The notes: generated by a model from the letters alone, not told the origin. A stretch of DNA of 64,000 bases from Spirosoma endophyticum (GCF_900112365.1 NZ_FOLQ01000010.1:1-64000); one strand, 5' to 3'; shown: positions 51,742 to 60,170, counted from the first letter of the stretch. A program made the numbers and translations.

Positions 51742-52605
51742 CTATATACTTTTAAACCAATCAGATTTGATAAAAACTTTTTCTACTAATTCAATTTCAA
51801 TTCCAAGTTTCAATTCCTTTAATTTTTCGGCAAGGTCATTACCGTCCATTAAATCAATCGGAGGAGCACCGTCGCGAGAAGCTTCTCGTTTTGCCTCTCT
51901 CGAAAAGTTACCAGTAGTTATAATTAATCCTTTGTCAGCACGTCCTACCATTGCACCTCTAAAATCTCTCACAATTGATGGCGATACAGTTCCTTTATAT
52001 CGTTTAGCTTGAAAGATTACATGAAACGATAAAACACCGCCAAGTCGCAACGTACCTTTTCCATCAATACCACCATCGTTTGACCGTCCGGTTACCTCAA
52101 CATTTTGGAATCCAAGTTCACGTAATAGTCTCTGACATAGGCGCTCAAATGCAGCTGGGTTAATTTTTTGAAGTTCTTCGATTAATTGCTCTTGCCACGA
52201 GTATTTCTGAAGCTCTTCGTCTGCTCCCGCATCATCTGGAATATCGTTTGATTTTGTTTTGTCTTTAAGCCTTTGTTGTTTGTCTTCTGCAACAACCTTC
52301 CTCTTAATTGCCTCTTGGTCTATTGAAGGTGTTTTTAAACCCCTTTCTGTCAAAGCCCAAATGCCACGAGATGAGTTTTCTAAAAGTCCATAGCGCTTCA
52401 AATAATTTCGAGCCCAAGCAAGACGATAAGAAAGTTTGCTTGTGTTGCCTCTGTGAATTTCATTGACTTGGCCGTCTGTCAGATTTAAAATTTTTGCAAC
52501 CTCTTCTTCAATTTCCTCTATTGAACCTGACCCCCCAAGCTTATGTAGAGCTGTTAATGTTGGATTAAATAAGTCGTCATATTTATACTTGAATAGTTCT
52601 GGCAT
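51742..52605 (-). CDS. mrr: Mrr-family restriction endonuclease
   Basis: A 287-residue protein. The N-terminal half is the Mrr winged-helix domain (LFNPTLTALHKLGGSGSIEE, RLAWARNYLKRYGLLENSSRGIWALTERG). The C-terminal half is the Mrr-type PD-(D/E)XK nuclease: FERLCQRLLRELGFQNVEVT, RSNDGGIDGKG (catalytic Asp) and HVIFQAKRYKGTVS (Q-x-K core). It is a type IV-like enzyme that cuts methylated DNA (family knowledge). It stands beside a toxin-antitoxin module and no methyltransferase is near, so self-modification is not expected. It is intact by motif and length. Confidence 0.94.
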   Translation of the reverse strand: MPELFKYKYDDLFNPTLTALHKLGGSGSIEEIEEEVAKILNLTDGQVNEIHRGNTSKLSYRLAWARNYLKRYGLLENSSRGIWALTERGLKTPSIDQEAIKRKVVAEDKQQRLKDKTKSNDIPDDAGADEELQKYSWQEQLIEELQKINPAAFERLCQRLLRELGFQNVEVTGRSNDGGIDGKGTLRLGGVLSFHVIFQAKRYKGTVSPSIVRDFRGAMVGRADKGLIITTGNFSREAKREASRDGAPPIDLMDGNDLAEKLKELKLGIEIELVEKVFIKSDWFKSI

Positions 52606-52694
52606 GATGGCGTCTGGAGATTGATGCTAGCTCCCAAATATACACAACTCAATTGCAGCAATCTATTTCCTGATGAACGTAATAGATCAAGAAC

Positions 52695-52725
52695 TTTGTT
52701 TCGTTTATTTCGTTTACTAAACTTG
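52695..52725 (+). promoter_or_regulatory. Promoter candidate of the HTH/PIN module
   Basis: TTTG (52695-52698), 19 nt, then TAAACTTG (52718-52725), one base from the Bacteroidota TAnnTTTG element. The -7 element lies inside the operator palindrome 52713-52741. Confidence 0.6.
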
Positions 52726-52741
52726 TACAAAGTTTAGTAAA
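52713..52741 (+). promoter_or_regulatory. Operator palindrome of the HTH/PIN module
   Basis: Perfect 12-bp arms TTTACTAAACTT and AAGTTTAGTAAA (52713-52724 and 52730-52741) with a 5-nt centre. It ends 3 nt before the antitoxin start codon and covers the promoter -7 element. A repressor bound here would block its own transcription; the HTH antitoxin is the obvious candidate. Confidence 0.8.
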
Positions 52742-52744
52742 TCT

Positions 52745-53194
52745 ATGGAAACCGTTGTTGAGAGACCAACTTTGAAGGACCAGCAGGTAGCCCGTGAATC
52801 ACTTCCGCTATTTACTAAGGCGATTGCTCAGAAGGAATCAGAGCAGGGTAGTATCCAGATACAAGCTAATTCGCTGTCAATCAACATACCTATAAAAGCG
52901 CTGCATTTGTTGGCCGTTATTCTTTCCAGCATGGCTCAAGGAAAGGCTATTTCACTCATTCCGTCCGATTCAGAGATTAGTACGCAACAAGCGGCTGCTA
53001 TCCTCAATGTGTCTAGGCCGCATGTGGTCAAGCTTCTCGAAGAAGGAGTTATTCCATTTAAGAAGGTAGGTAGCCACCGGCGTATTTTGCTGGAAGAGGT
53101 ATTGATCTATGCAAACCAGCAAAAGGATATGCGTAAAGAAAATTTACAGTTTTTAACCCAACAAGCGCAAGAGCTTAACCTGGGTTACGAATGA
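52745..53194 (+). CDS. Antitoxin with excisionase-type helix-turn-helix
   Basis: A 149-residue protein whose C-terminal half is an excisionase/MerR-like HTH (ISTQQAAAILNVSRPHVVKL, then GVIPFKKVGSHRRILLEEVLIY). The N-terminal half is probably the toxin-binding part. Such proteins repress their own operon and neutralise a linked PIN toxin. Its stop overlaps the start of the PIN gene by 4 bases (ATGA), so the two are translationally coupled. A strong operator palindrome lies right in front of the gene. Confidence 0.88.
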   Translation: METVVERPTLKDQQVARESLPLFTKAIAQKESEQGSIQIQANSLSINIPIKALHLLAVILSSMAQGKAISLIPSDSEISTQQAAAILNVSRPHVVKLLEEGVIPFKKVGSHRRILLEEVLIYANQQKDMRKENLQFLTQQAQELNLGYE

Positions 53195-53790
53195 TTCAAT
53201 TTTCAAAGCTTACAGCCCTGCTGGATGCCTGCGTACTTTATCCTGCTCCAATACGTGATTTGTTGCTTTACTTAGCGGATGCCGGGCTATATATGCCTAA
53301 ATGGACGGACATAATTCACGAGGAATGGACTCAGAATTTGTTGCTCAATCGGCTCTATATAACCGCCGACCAACTTTTGCGAACGACTAAAGCTATGAAT
53401 GTAGCTTTTCCTGATGCAACCATTCGTCATTATGAAACGCTGAGCAATTCCATCAATCTCCCTGATCCAGATGATCATCATATTCTGGCGGCTGCCATTC
53501 GAGGGCAGGCTCAAGTAATTGTGACGGCTAATCTTAAAGACTTCCCCAATGACTATTTGAGCCAATTCGATATAGAGGCACAGCATCCATTCGATATAGA
53601 GGCACAGCATCCAGATGAGTTCATTACCTATCTGCTCGAACTGAATCCTGAAGAGGTGTTGCAAGCCTTTCAGGCGCAGGTGGCGAATCTCAAAAATCCA
53701 CCAAAGACCGCTCAAGAAGTTATCCAAACCTTACGAAAAACCGGACTCGGCAAAACAGCCGATGGGCTTATGCTTTTATTGCCAGAATGA
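53191..53790 (+). CDS. PIN-domain ribonuclease toxin
   Basis: A 199-residue protein with a PIN fold. Acidic active-site residues are visible: Asp in ALLDACVLYPAPIRD, Glu in IIHEEWTQN, Asp residues in NLPDPDDHHILAAAI, and Asp in VTANLKDFP. The domain ends at about residue 125; a C-terminal extension of about 70 residues follows (ELNPEEVLQAFQAQVANL onward). A 24-bp in-frame tandem duplication gives FDIEAQHP twice at about residues 126-141. The enzyme would cleave RNA when not bound by its antitoxin. It follows the antitoxin with an ATGA overlap. Confidence 0.9.
   Translation: MIQFSKLTALLDACVLYPAPIRDLLLYLADAGLYMPKWTDIIHEEWTQNLLLNRLYITADQLLRTTKAMNVAFPDATIRHYETLSNSINLPDPDDHHILAAAIRGQAQVIVTANLKDFPNDYLSQFDIEAQHPFDIEAQHPDEFITYLLELNPEEVLQAFQAQVANLKNPPKTAQEVIQTLRKTGLGKTADGLMLLLPE
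53566..53613 (+). repeat. 24-bp in-frame tandem duplication in the PIN gene
   Basis: Two identical, adjacent 24-bp units (53566-53589 and 53590-53613), each encoding FDIEAQHP in frame. Perfect identity indicates a recent slippage event. Confidence 0.97.
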
Positions 53791-53929
53791 TCTATTTACT
53801 CTATTTCTCCGCCACCCACACCTTATACGGATAAACCCCCGATTGCCGAAGGTGTGAAAAGGGATAGCAATGAAGTAAACCGGCTTCGCGTTTTTATTAT
53901 TTTATACTCACTACTCGGCAACAGGTCGT

Positions 53930-54652
53930 TTAGGCAAACTTTTCTAGTTGCTTCACCAGTACGCCAAAATCCTTTGGGTAAGGGGCTACGAAGGTTTGCT
54001 CTTCACCGTTCAGCATGGTGAACGTTAGCGAGTAGGCATGAAGGGCAACGCGGTTGATCAGAGGTAGTTCTTCCGTGCCTTCTTTCAGGTTGAATTTTCG
54101 CTTTACTTCCGATAGATAGACCGGTTTTCCGCCATAAGTCGCGTCGTTGACAATGGGCGCTTTCAGGCACATCAGATGCACGCGAATCTGGTGCATCCGT
54201 CCGGTGACAGGCATACATTCCACCAGCGTCGTGGTGCGGTATGCCTGCAACGTATTGAAAATCGTTTCGGCAACTTTCCCATGCTCGCGATCAATCCGAA
54301 CGGCGGTTCCATCCTTGAGGGGCGAGATGGGCAGATACACCGAAATGCCTTCGAAATTATGCACCCCATTCGTAACGGCGTGGTAGCGTTTTGTTACCTC
54401 CCGGTGTTCAAACTGCATCGCCAGATGTCGGTACGCGTCCGGATTTTTGGCAATCGCCAGAATGCCCGACGTTTCTTTATCCAAGCGATGACCGAGTTGG
54501 GCATCAGCATGATAGGCTTTCGCCAGTCGGATAATGCTCTGTCCACCCCGATCAGCCGTACGTTCGTCGAGCGACGCTACACGGGGCGGTTTATTGATAA
54601 GTATATAATCCTCATTCTCGAACACAATGAGGTCTTCAAAATTCAGTTTCAT
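53930..54652 (-). CDS. RluA-family pseudouridine synthase
   Basis: A 240-residue enzyme that isomerises uridine to pseudouridine in rRNA or tRNA. The catalytic motif is LGHRLDKETSGILAIAKN (catalytic Asp in RLDKET), followed by FEHREVTKRYHAVTNG and the C-terminal GRMHQIRVHL and RVALHAYSLTF. No S4 domain is present in front, so it is of the short RluA/RluF-like type. The target base cannot be read. It lies alone with palindromic repeats behind it. Confidence 0.95.
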   Translation of the reverse strand: MKLNFEDLIVFENEDYILINKPPRVASLDERTADRGGQSIIRLAKAYHADAQLGHRLDKETSGILAIAKNPDAYRHLAMQFEHREVTKRYHAVTNGVHNFEGISVYLPISPLKDGTAVRIDREHGKVAETIFNTLQAYRTTTLVECMPVTGRMHQIRVHLMCLKAPIVNDATYGGKPVYLSEVKRKFNLKEGTEELPLINRVALHAYSLTFTMLNGEEQTFVAPYPKDFGVLVKQLEKFA

Positions 54653-54664
54653 GGGTATAAGTCA

Positions 54665-54742
54665 AGAGTCGATAGTCAATAGTCGGCAGTTTTGATATGT
54701 GTCATAAACACTATTGATCAACGACTGCTGACCATTGACTGA
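54665..54742. repeat. Imperfect inverted repeat in the intergenic stretch
   Basis: AGTCAATAGTCGGCAG near 54675 pairs with CTGCTGACCATTGACT near 54726-54741, with two mismatches and a loop of about 35 nt. It is probably an intergenic repeat of the organism; there is no second copy in the window. Confidence 0.5.
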
Positions 54743-54751
54743 AAGAAACAC

Positions 54752-54779
54752 AAAAAGCCTCCTCCTGATCGGAAGAGGC
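54752..54779 (-). terminator. Rho-independent terminator after rpmB
   Basis: On the minus strand there is a 9-bp stem GCCTCTTCC with GGAGGAGGC (one G-T pair, 54757-54765 and 54771-54779) and a 5-nt loop, then five T. Confidence 0.8.
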
Positions 54780-54803
54780 TCAGAGATACTATCTTGCGAA
54801 AGA

Positions 54804-55043
54804 CTATACCGTCAGCGTACCACGCTCGTAAGCCTTCTGAAGCGTTGCTTCCAGACCGTTTTTGTTGATGGTCTTAATGGCTGACGTAGCCACTTTCAAC
54901 GTAATCCATTCGCCGGTTGATTCAACAAAGAACCGCTTCTTTTGCAGGTTCGGGAAGAATTTACGTTTCGTTTTATTATTAGCGTGAGAAACGTTGTTTC
55001 CCGTGCGTGTGCGTTTTCCTGTGATTTGACAAACTCTGGCCAT
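54804..55043 (-). CDS. rpmB: 50S ribosomal protein L28
   Basis: A 79-residue basic protein beginning MARVCQITGKRTRTGNNVSHANNKTKRKFFPNLQ, which is the exact L28 pattern (CxxTGKxxxxGNxxSHANxxTKR). It is a structural component of the large ribosomal subunit. Only one Cys of the zinc-binding variant is present (C5), so it is the non-zinc form. It has its own terminator. L33, often the partner of L28, is not in the window. Confidence 0.97.
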   Translation of the reverse strand: MARVCQITGKRTRTGNNVSHANNKTKRKFFPNLQKKRFFVESTGEWITLKVATSAIKTINKNGLEATLQKAYERGTLTV

Positions 55044-55103
55044 TACCGTACTCGTTTTCCGTATGAGGGCGCAAAATTGGCTAATTAATTCATAATCTGC
55101 AAG

Positions 55104-55373
55104 TCATTCTTCCTTTTTTTTGAATCCATAGGGACAGTGACGGCAGCCACTCCGGCAGCAATACCCCCGTTTGAGGTGATATGTAGCGGTAAAAACCACA
55201 AACCCTTCGGGCGTGTAGTAATAGTCGTCATTGGCCAGACCGGGAATTTTCTTTTGCTTCGACGAGGGCATCGGGTTTTGGGCGTCTGTGGAAGAAACTG
55301 TATTTTTGAGAGGAAACGGACCATGTCGCCGGTTAGTTGCAAAACACGAATTGACTTCATCAACGTCTTTCAC
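55104..55373 (-). CDS. DUF5522 small protein with Cys-rich C terminus
   Basis: An 89-residue protein with the DUF5522 core: DDYYYTPEGFVVFTATYHLK followed by RGYCCRSGCRHCPYGFKKK, in which C-C, C and C-P form a cluster that could bind metal. A start further in, at MPSSKQKK, is also possible, since the first 30 residues are poorly typical. A second open frame overlaps it (55085-55363) but shows no such pattern. Function unknown. It is divergent from rocD. Confidence 0.85.
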   Translation of the reverse strand: MKDVDEVNSCFATNRRHGPFPLKNTVSSTDAQNPMPSSKQKKIPGLANDDYYYTPEGFVVFTATYHLKRGYCCRSGCRHCPYGFKKKEE

Positions 55374-55390
55374 TTTAACCGCTTATCGCC

Positions 55391-56644
55391 ATGATACACG
55401 AACCAACAACGCCCATCTCGTCTGCCGATCAGGCCATGCAATTAGAATGGCAGTACGGTGCACATAACTACCATCCCATTCCGGCAGTGCTGACGCGGGG
55501 CGAAGGCATCTACGTTTGGGACGTGGACGATAAACGGTATTTTGACTTTCTGTCGGCCTATAGCGCGGTGAGCCAGGGACATTGTCACCCACGTATTATC
55601 AACGCCATGATTCAGCAGGCGCAACAGCTTACGTTGACCTCACGAGCGTTCTACAATGATAAAACCGGCCTGTGCGAAAAATACCTGTGCGACTATTTTG
55701 GTTACGAAAAAGCACTGATCATGAATTCGGGCGCTGAAGGGGGAGAAACCGCTTTGAAGCTAACCCGCAAATGGGCGTACAAAGTCAAAGGTATTCCGCA
55801 GGATCAGGCCAAAGTCGTTTTTGCGGCCGGAAACTTCTGGGGGCGCACACTGGCGGCTATTTCATCGTCAACTGATCCCAGTAGCACCAATGATTTCGGC
55901 CCATTATTGCCAGGCTATGTCATTATTCCATATGACGACCTTACTGCGCTGGAAGATACGTTCAAACGTGATCCGAATATTGCCGGATTCATGGTGGAGC
56001 CCATTCAGGGCGAAGCGGGCGTTGTGGTGCCGAATGAAGGCTATCTGCGCGGGGTACGTGACTTATGCACAAAATACAACGTACTGTTCATTGCCGACGA
56101 AGTGCAGACGGGCATCGGACGAACGGGCAAACGAATCGCTTGTGATCACGAGAACGTAAAACCTGATTTGCTCGTGCTGGGCAAAGCGCTTTCTGGAGGC
56201 ACCATGCCCGTATCGGCCGTGATGACCTCCGACGAAGTGATGCTGACAATCAAACCTGGTGAACATGGTTCGACCTACGGCGGAAATCCGCTGGCCTGCG
56301 TCGTAACGATGGAAGCGCTTCAGGTCGTTGAAGATGAAAACTTAACCGAGAACGCAGCCGTGATGGGCGATATTTTCCGTGCCCGTATGACAGCGTTAAC
56401 CCACAAAACAGACCTCGTTAAATCAGTACGTGGGAAGGGCTTGCTCAACGCCATCGTCATTAGCGAACGTCCTGATCTGGGTGAAGAAACGGCCTGGGAA
56501 ATCTGCCTGAAATTGAAAGACAACGGCCTGCTCACCAAACCGACCCACGGCGATAAAATCCGGTTTGCGCCCCCGCTCGTCATCAACGAAGATCAGATGC
56601 ACCAAGCGTGTGATGTGATTGAGAAGACGATGCTGGCGTTTTAA
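55391..56644 (+). CDS. rocD: Ornithine--oxo-acid aminotransferase
   Basis: A 417-residue class III PLP aminotransferase that converts ornithine and 2-oxoglutarate to glutamate semialdehyde and glutamate. Typical stretches are YGAHNYHPIPAVLTRGEGIY, VWDVDDKRYFDFLSAYSAVS, MNSGAEGGETALKLTRKWAY, GFMVEPIQGEAGVVVP, ADEVQTGIGRTGK, and LVLGKALSGGTMPVSAV with the Schiff-base Lys, then GEHGSTYGGNPLA. It starts a new transcription unit divergent from DUF5522 with only 17 nt between the start codons. Confidence 0.97.
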   Translation: MIHEPTTPISSADQAMQLEWQYGAHNYHPIPAVLTRGEGIYVWDVDDKRYFDFLSAYSAVSQGHCHPRIINAMIQQAQQLTLTSRAFYNDKTGLCEKYLCDYFGYEKALIMNSGAEGGETALKLTRKWAYKVKGIPQDQAKVVFAAGNFWGRTLAAISSSTDPSSTNDFGPLLPGYVIIPYDDLTALEDTFKRDPNIAGFMVEPIQGEAGVVVPNEGYLRGVRDLCTKYNVLFIADEVQTGIGRTGKRIACDHENVKPDLLVLGKALSGGTMPVSAVMTSDEVMLTIKPGEHGSTYGGNPLACVVTMEALQVVEDENLTENAAVMGDIFRARMTALTHKTDLVKSVRGKGLLNAIVISERPDLGEETAWEICLKLKDNGLLTKPTHGDKIRFAPPLVINEDQMHQACDVIEKTMLAF

Positions 56645-56672
56645 CAATAAAGGGTAAATCAGGGAATGGAGA

Positions 56673-56715
56673 TACTCTCTGAATGAATATTGTCTATTCA
56701 CTCTTTCAGAGAGTA
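56673..56715. terminator. Hairpin between rocD and the M48-MORN gene
   Basis: Arms TACTCTCTGAA and TTCAGAGAGTA (56673-56683 and 56705-56715) are perfect over 11 bp, with an inner TGAATA/TATTCA pairing. It sits between convergent genes, ending near the second stop codon. There is no long T run. Confidence 0.6.
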
Positions 56716-56720
56716 GTATT

Positions 56721-57791
56721 CTACCGAATCGGATCACCGTTTTTGAACGTAGCGCTGATGCGCTCCCCGTCGGCAAAGTAATACGTCCCTTTACCATTGG
56801 GGAGGTTTTTCTGGAACCAGCCTACATATTTATCGCCGTTCTGGTAGTAGTAAACACCGTAGTCGGAGCGCAGATTATCGCGGAAATTGCCTTTATATTT
56901 CAGCTTTCCGTCGGCGTAATATTCCAGGCCTTCGCCGTGCTTGTCGCCTTCTTCAAACTCACCAACGTAGCGTTCACGGGTTGGGTAAACAAACACACCG
57001 GTTCCATCTTCGCAATCGCCGGAAACACAACCGACTGTTGCGGTCTTCCGGGCAGGTGCTTTGGGTGCAATAACAGACCGCGCTGCAACTGCCGGAGCGT
57101 TCGTTGGTACGATGGCTCTTGGCGCCATAGCCACTGGCGTTTTGATGCTGGTTCTACTTTTGGGGTACATTGATTCGGCCTCCAGCCAGCCTTTGCGAAT
57201 GGCGTCCAGACGGGCCAGTTTCGCGGGGTGCGTCGACGTAGCGTTTTCGTCACCCATTGCCTTTACGGCAACCATAGACTCCGGTAACGACGCTCCCAAT
57301 TGGTGTAACACAAAGCCCGAAAATTTATCCGCTTCAATTTCCTTTTGCGGCTGACCACCATGCCCGTCAATGGTGTGCCCTTGCAGGTGGTGCCCAATTT
57401 CGTGCGCCATGATACTAATGGCCGACCAGTCGGTTTCAGTTTCTTCTTCAATTTGCGCCATGAAGGCGCCATCGTAAACAATGAATCGCTGACCTTTAAG
57501 CACCGTAGCGAAGCAATTGTCGGTATTGGAGCACTCAATGACTTTAAAGTTGCGCATCAGCCCGATGGGTTTTAAAATTCGGTCGACAACCCGTTCGGCG
57601 TGCCCGTTGGACTTAGTTGTAGGTGAGCAGATAACTTCGGGGCTAACTCGTCCGCCGGTATAGTTGCAGATAAAGGCGCTGGAACCGAAGGGACGTATCG
57701 GTCCGCTTTGTTGGGCTACTAAAGGGCTACTGATAGCCGCACTTAACAAAAGAATGGGTAGGGATAAAGCCGCTCTCACAGGCATAACCAA
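56721..57791 (-). CDS. M48-like zinc metalloprotease fused to MORN repeats
   Basis: A 356-residue exported protein. Signal: ALSLPILLLSAAISSPLVAQ. The protease part (about 45-205) has the zinc motif in ISIMAHEIGHHLQGHTIDGH, with the third ligand likely in KEIEADKFSGF. A Pro/Ala-rich linker (about 210-260) leads to about four MORN-type repeats at the C terminus, with the pattern YVGEFEEGDKHGEGLEYYADG, KYKGNFRDN, YVGWFQKNLPNGKGTYYF. MORN repeats usually bind membranes or proteins. The fusion suggests a periplasmic protease targeted to the envelope. The substrate is unknown. Confidence 0.88.
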   Translation of the reverse strand: MVMPVRAALSLPILLLSAAISSPLVAQQSGPIRPFGSSAFICNYTGGRVSPEVICSPTTKSNGHAERVVDRILKPIGLMRNFKVIECSNTDNCFATVLKGQRFIVYDGAFMAQIEEETETDWSAISIMAHEIGHHLQGHTIDGHGGQPQKEIEADKFSGFVLHQLGASLPESMVAVKAMGDENATSTHPAKLARLDAIRKGWLEAESMYPKSRTSIKTPVAMAPRAIVPTNAPAVAARSVIAPKAPARKTATVGCVSGDCEDGTGVFVYPTRERYVGEFEEGDKHGEGLEYYADGKLKYKGNFRDNLRSDYGVYYYQNGDKYVGWFQKNLPNGKGTYYFADGERISATFKNGDPIR

Positions 57792-57902
57792 GTCAGGTTA
57801 ATCGTTCAACACGGCAGAATAACGAATGAAATAGGGAGCGTAGTTTGTAACGTTTTTAAAAAATGTAGTTGTTGCTATTCGATTAATATGGGCAGTAAAT
57901 GC

Positions 57903-59018
57903 TTAATGACTCATAGTCAGCACACGTTGATAAACTTCCAGGGTTTGCGTCACCACTTTTTCGGGCGAAAATGCTTCCTGCCGAACGTAGCCTTTCTGAC
58001 GTAACGATTGGCGAAGTGCATCATCCAGTATAATCGTTTCGATCTGTTGCCGAATGGACGTCTCCGATTCGGGGTCGAAGTAGAGTGCGGCATCCTGTGC
58101 TACTTCTGGAAAACAGGACGTATTGCTCAACACAACCGGGCAGCCCGTGGCAAAAGCCTCCAGAATAGGAATACCAAATCCTTCATAAAGTGACGGATAG
58201 ACGAAGGCCAGCGCGTGTTGGTATAAACGGTATAAAATCTGATCGTCAATGGAATAATACATTACCTGACTGGCTACTCCCAGACTATCAATAAGTTGGT
58301 TCTCTTCTGGATTAAACTCCCCACCGCCCCCGCAAATCAGGTGGAGGTGGGGATATTTTTTGAGGAGTGGAGCAATAGCCTTAAGAAACGGCAGGAAGTT
58401 TTTATAACTACCCCGTGCGCCTACATAGAGTAAGTAAGACTTGGGCGTCTTGATCTGAAACGTATCGGGTACAGACAGGCTTCGGAAATTAGTCGCGTGA
58501 TGGATCGCGGTAATTTTATCCGGCTTAATCTGGAAAATTTCGATCAGGTCGTTTTTTGTGTTTTCTGAAACGGCAATTATATGGGCTGATCGGTCGAGAA
58601 GAGCCTGCTTTAGTTCTTTAGACGCGTTATCTAAATGACCGAATTTATCTCCGAATTTGTCTTTGGTCGCATCATGATACGTTAGGACGAAGGGCTTATT
58701 GCCAATGAATTTCAGGAAATAAGGGTGGAAAAACGTAGGATGGAACAAGTCATAATCTTTTTGCATCAACTGAACCGAGCTCCATAACCGATTGATCTGC
58801 GAAAACAACATGCTGGTGGGCATATAGCCCAGAAAGTACCGGAACGATTGCGTGTGGAACCAGGGGCTGTTTTGCAGGTATACGTTGTTAGAAAACCGGA
58901 TGGCAAGTTTGGTTTCAACACCTTTTTGCCGAAGCGCCACCATCAGGTTGTAAAAATACCGGGCTACCCCTCCAAATCGCGACGCTGTAAAAGCCTGATG
59001 ATCGTATAGTATCTTCAT
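57903..59018 (-). CDS. Glycosyltransferase family 4 (GT-B)
   Basis: About 371 residues from the ATG at 59018, which begins the Rossmann-like N-terminal strand MKILYDHQAF. The GT4 signature in the C-terminal half is LYEGFGIPILEAFATGCPVV (E-x7-E), preceded by YLLYVGARGSYKNFLPFLKA. The early segment SRFGGVARYFYNLMVAL is the usual donor-site loop. It transfers a sugar from a nucleotide donor to an unknown acceptor, probably in cell-envelope or exopolysaccharide synthesis. It lies 48 nt after the YCF48-like gene on the same strand. Confidence 0.92.
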   Translation of the reverse strand: MKILYDHQAFTASRFGGVARYFYNLMVALRQKGVETKLAIRFSNNVYLQNSPWFHTQSFRYFLGYMPTSMLFSQINRLWSSVQLMQKDYDLFHPTFFHPYFLKFIGNKPFVLTYHDATKDKFGDKFGHLDNASKELKQALLDRSAHIIAVSENTKNDLIEIFQIKPDKITAIHHATNFRSLSVPDTFQIKTPKSYLLYVGARGSYKNFLPFLKAIAPLLKKYPHLHLICGGGGEFNPEENQLIDSLGVASQVMYYSIDDQILYRLYQHALAFVYPSLYEGFGIPILEAFATGCPVVLSNTSCFPEVAQDAALYFDPESETSIRQQIETIILDDALRQSLRQKGYVRQEAFSPEKVVTQTLEVYQRVLTMSH

Positions 59019-59065
59019 TACAGTCGCAATTTTACGCATAAACTTACTGTCATTACTAGCCACAG

Positions 59066-60091
59066 TTACTTAAACCGCTGTATGGCTACTTTTCCTTTTG
59101 CACCAACAGCATAGCAAGTGCCTTTTACACAGGCCATTGAATGAAAGCCTTCTGTATCGAGTCGTTGCCAGGTTTGGCCCTGATCGGCGGATAAACTCGT
59201 TCCCGAAGGACCAACGGTAAGCAGACGGTCGCCAGGAAGCAGAGCAACCGCTTCTTTCAGGCCGGGCGGGTCCGTTTGCGCAACGACTTGCCAGGTTTTT
59301 CCACCATCGCGGGTGATAGCCGCGTTCGGGCCAGGTTGCTGTTCCTGTTTGTAATTGCCACCCACAACCATTCCATTTTTATCCGTAAAAAAGTGCATGC
59401 CAAACAAGCCGGTAGCTTCGCCAGCTGGCAGGGCTGTATTGCTAACTGCCCAGGTTCGGCCCCGGTCGCTGGAATGGAATACGCGCCCAACCGATCCGCC
59501 CCCCGACGCAAGCCAGACATTACGTTTCCCCTGAACAACCAGACTGGTGCCGCTGGCGGCAAAGGCGGCTTCGTTGGCGTCTAGTCTTGGAAGGGCATCC
59601 GGCGAAACAGGTTGCCATGTTTTGCCACCATCATCCGTCGTGAGTATAAACCATTTTCCGTCAATGGGATCGCTAAATACGATGCCATGCGTGGCATCCC
59701 AAAAATCCATGCCATCAAAAAATACGCCTTGCTGTTGGGTCTGATATAGTAACGACCAGCTCTGACCGCCGTTTGTAGTCTTATAAATTCGGGCCTGACC
59801 TTTCTCGGCCGGGCCAGCACTCATCAATATGGCCGTCTGGGCATCAAAAGCCTGTACATCCCGGAAGTCACAGTCGTTTGCATCAGGTACGGTGCCTGTC
59901 TGCCAGGTTTTCCCCCCATCTGCCGTTCGAACGAACGTACCTTTTGTCCCACCAATCCAGGCAACGTCGGGATTGGCGACACTGACGGCCCTAAAACTGG
60001 CATCGGTGCCAACCGTTTGGGGCTGCCATTGGGCAAGTGCCGGAAAAAACACGAATAGGTAACAGCAAAGACCAGGTAGAAAATAATTCAT
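59066..60091 (-). CDS. YCF48/BNR-repeat exported beta-propeller protein
   Basis: A 341-residue protein with a signal peptide (FLPGLCCYLFVFFPALAQ). It contains at least six Asp-box repeats: TADGGKTWQT, TNGGQSWSLL, TDDGGKTWQP, SSDRGRTWAV, TRDGGKTWQV and SADQGQTWQR, so it is a six- or seven-bladed propeller of the YCF48/photosystem stability factor-like group. In non-photosynthetic bacteria these proteins have no fixed role. It is followed by the glycosyltransferase gene with a 47-nt gap. Confidence 0.9.
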   Translation of the reverse strand: MNYFLPGLCCYLFVFFPALAQWQPQTVGTDASFRAVSVANPDVAWIGGTKGTFVRTADGGKTWQTGTVPDANDCDFRDVQAFDAQTAILMSAGPAEKGQARIYKTTNGGQSWSLLYQTQQQGVFFDGMDFWDATHGIVFSDPIDGKWFILTTDDGGKTWQPVSPDALPRLDANEAAFAASGTSLVVQGKRNVWLASGGGSVGRVFHSSDRGRTWAVSNTALPAGEATGLFGMHFFTDKNGMVVGGNYKQEQQPGPNAAITRDGGKTWQVVAQTDPPGLKEAVALLPGDRLLTVGPSGTSLSADQGQTWQRLDTEGFHSMACVKGTCYAVGAKGKVAIQRFK

Positions 60092-60170
60092 AGCAAAGAA
60101 AAAGCCAGTCAGTAAATGGCTGGCCGATAGTTAATTAGATAAATAACCTCAATGTATTTCGCTTGCTTTG

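Noticed and set aside
55085..55363. Alternative 92-codon frame over the DUF5522 gene
   Set aside because: The other frame (55104-55373) carries the full DUF5522 pattern with its Cys cluster; this one has no family-like features.
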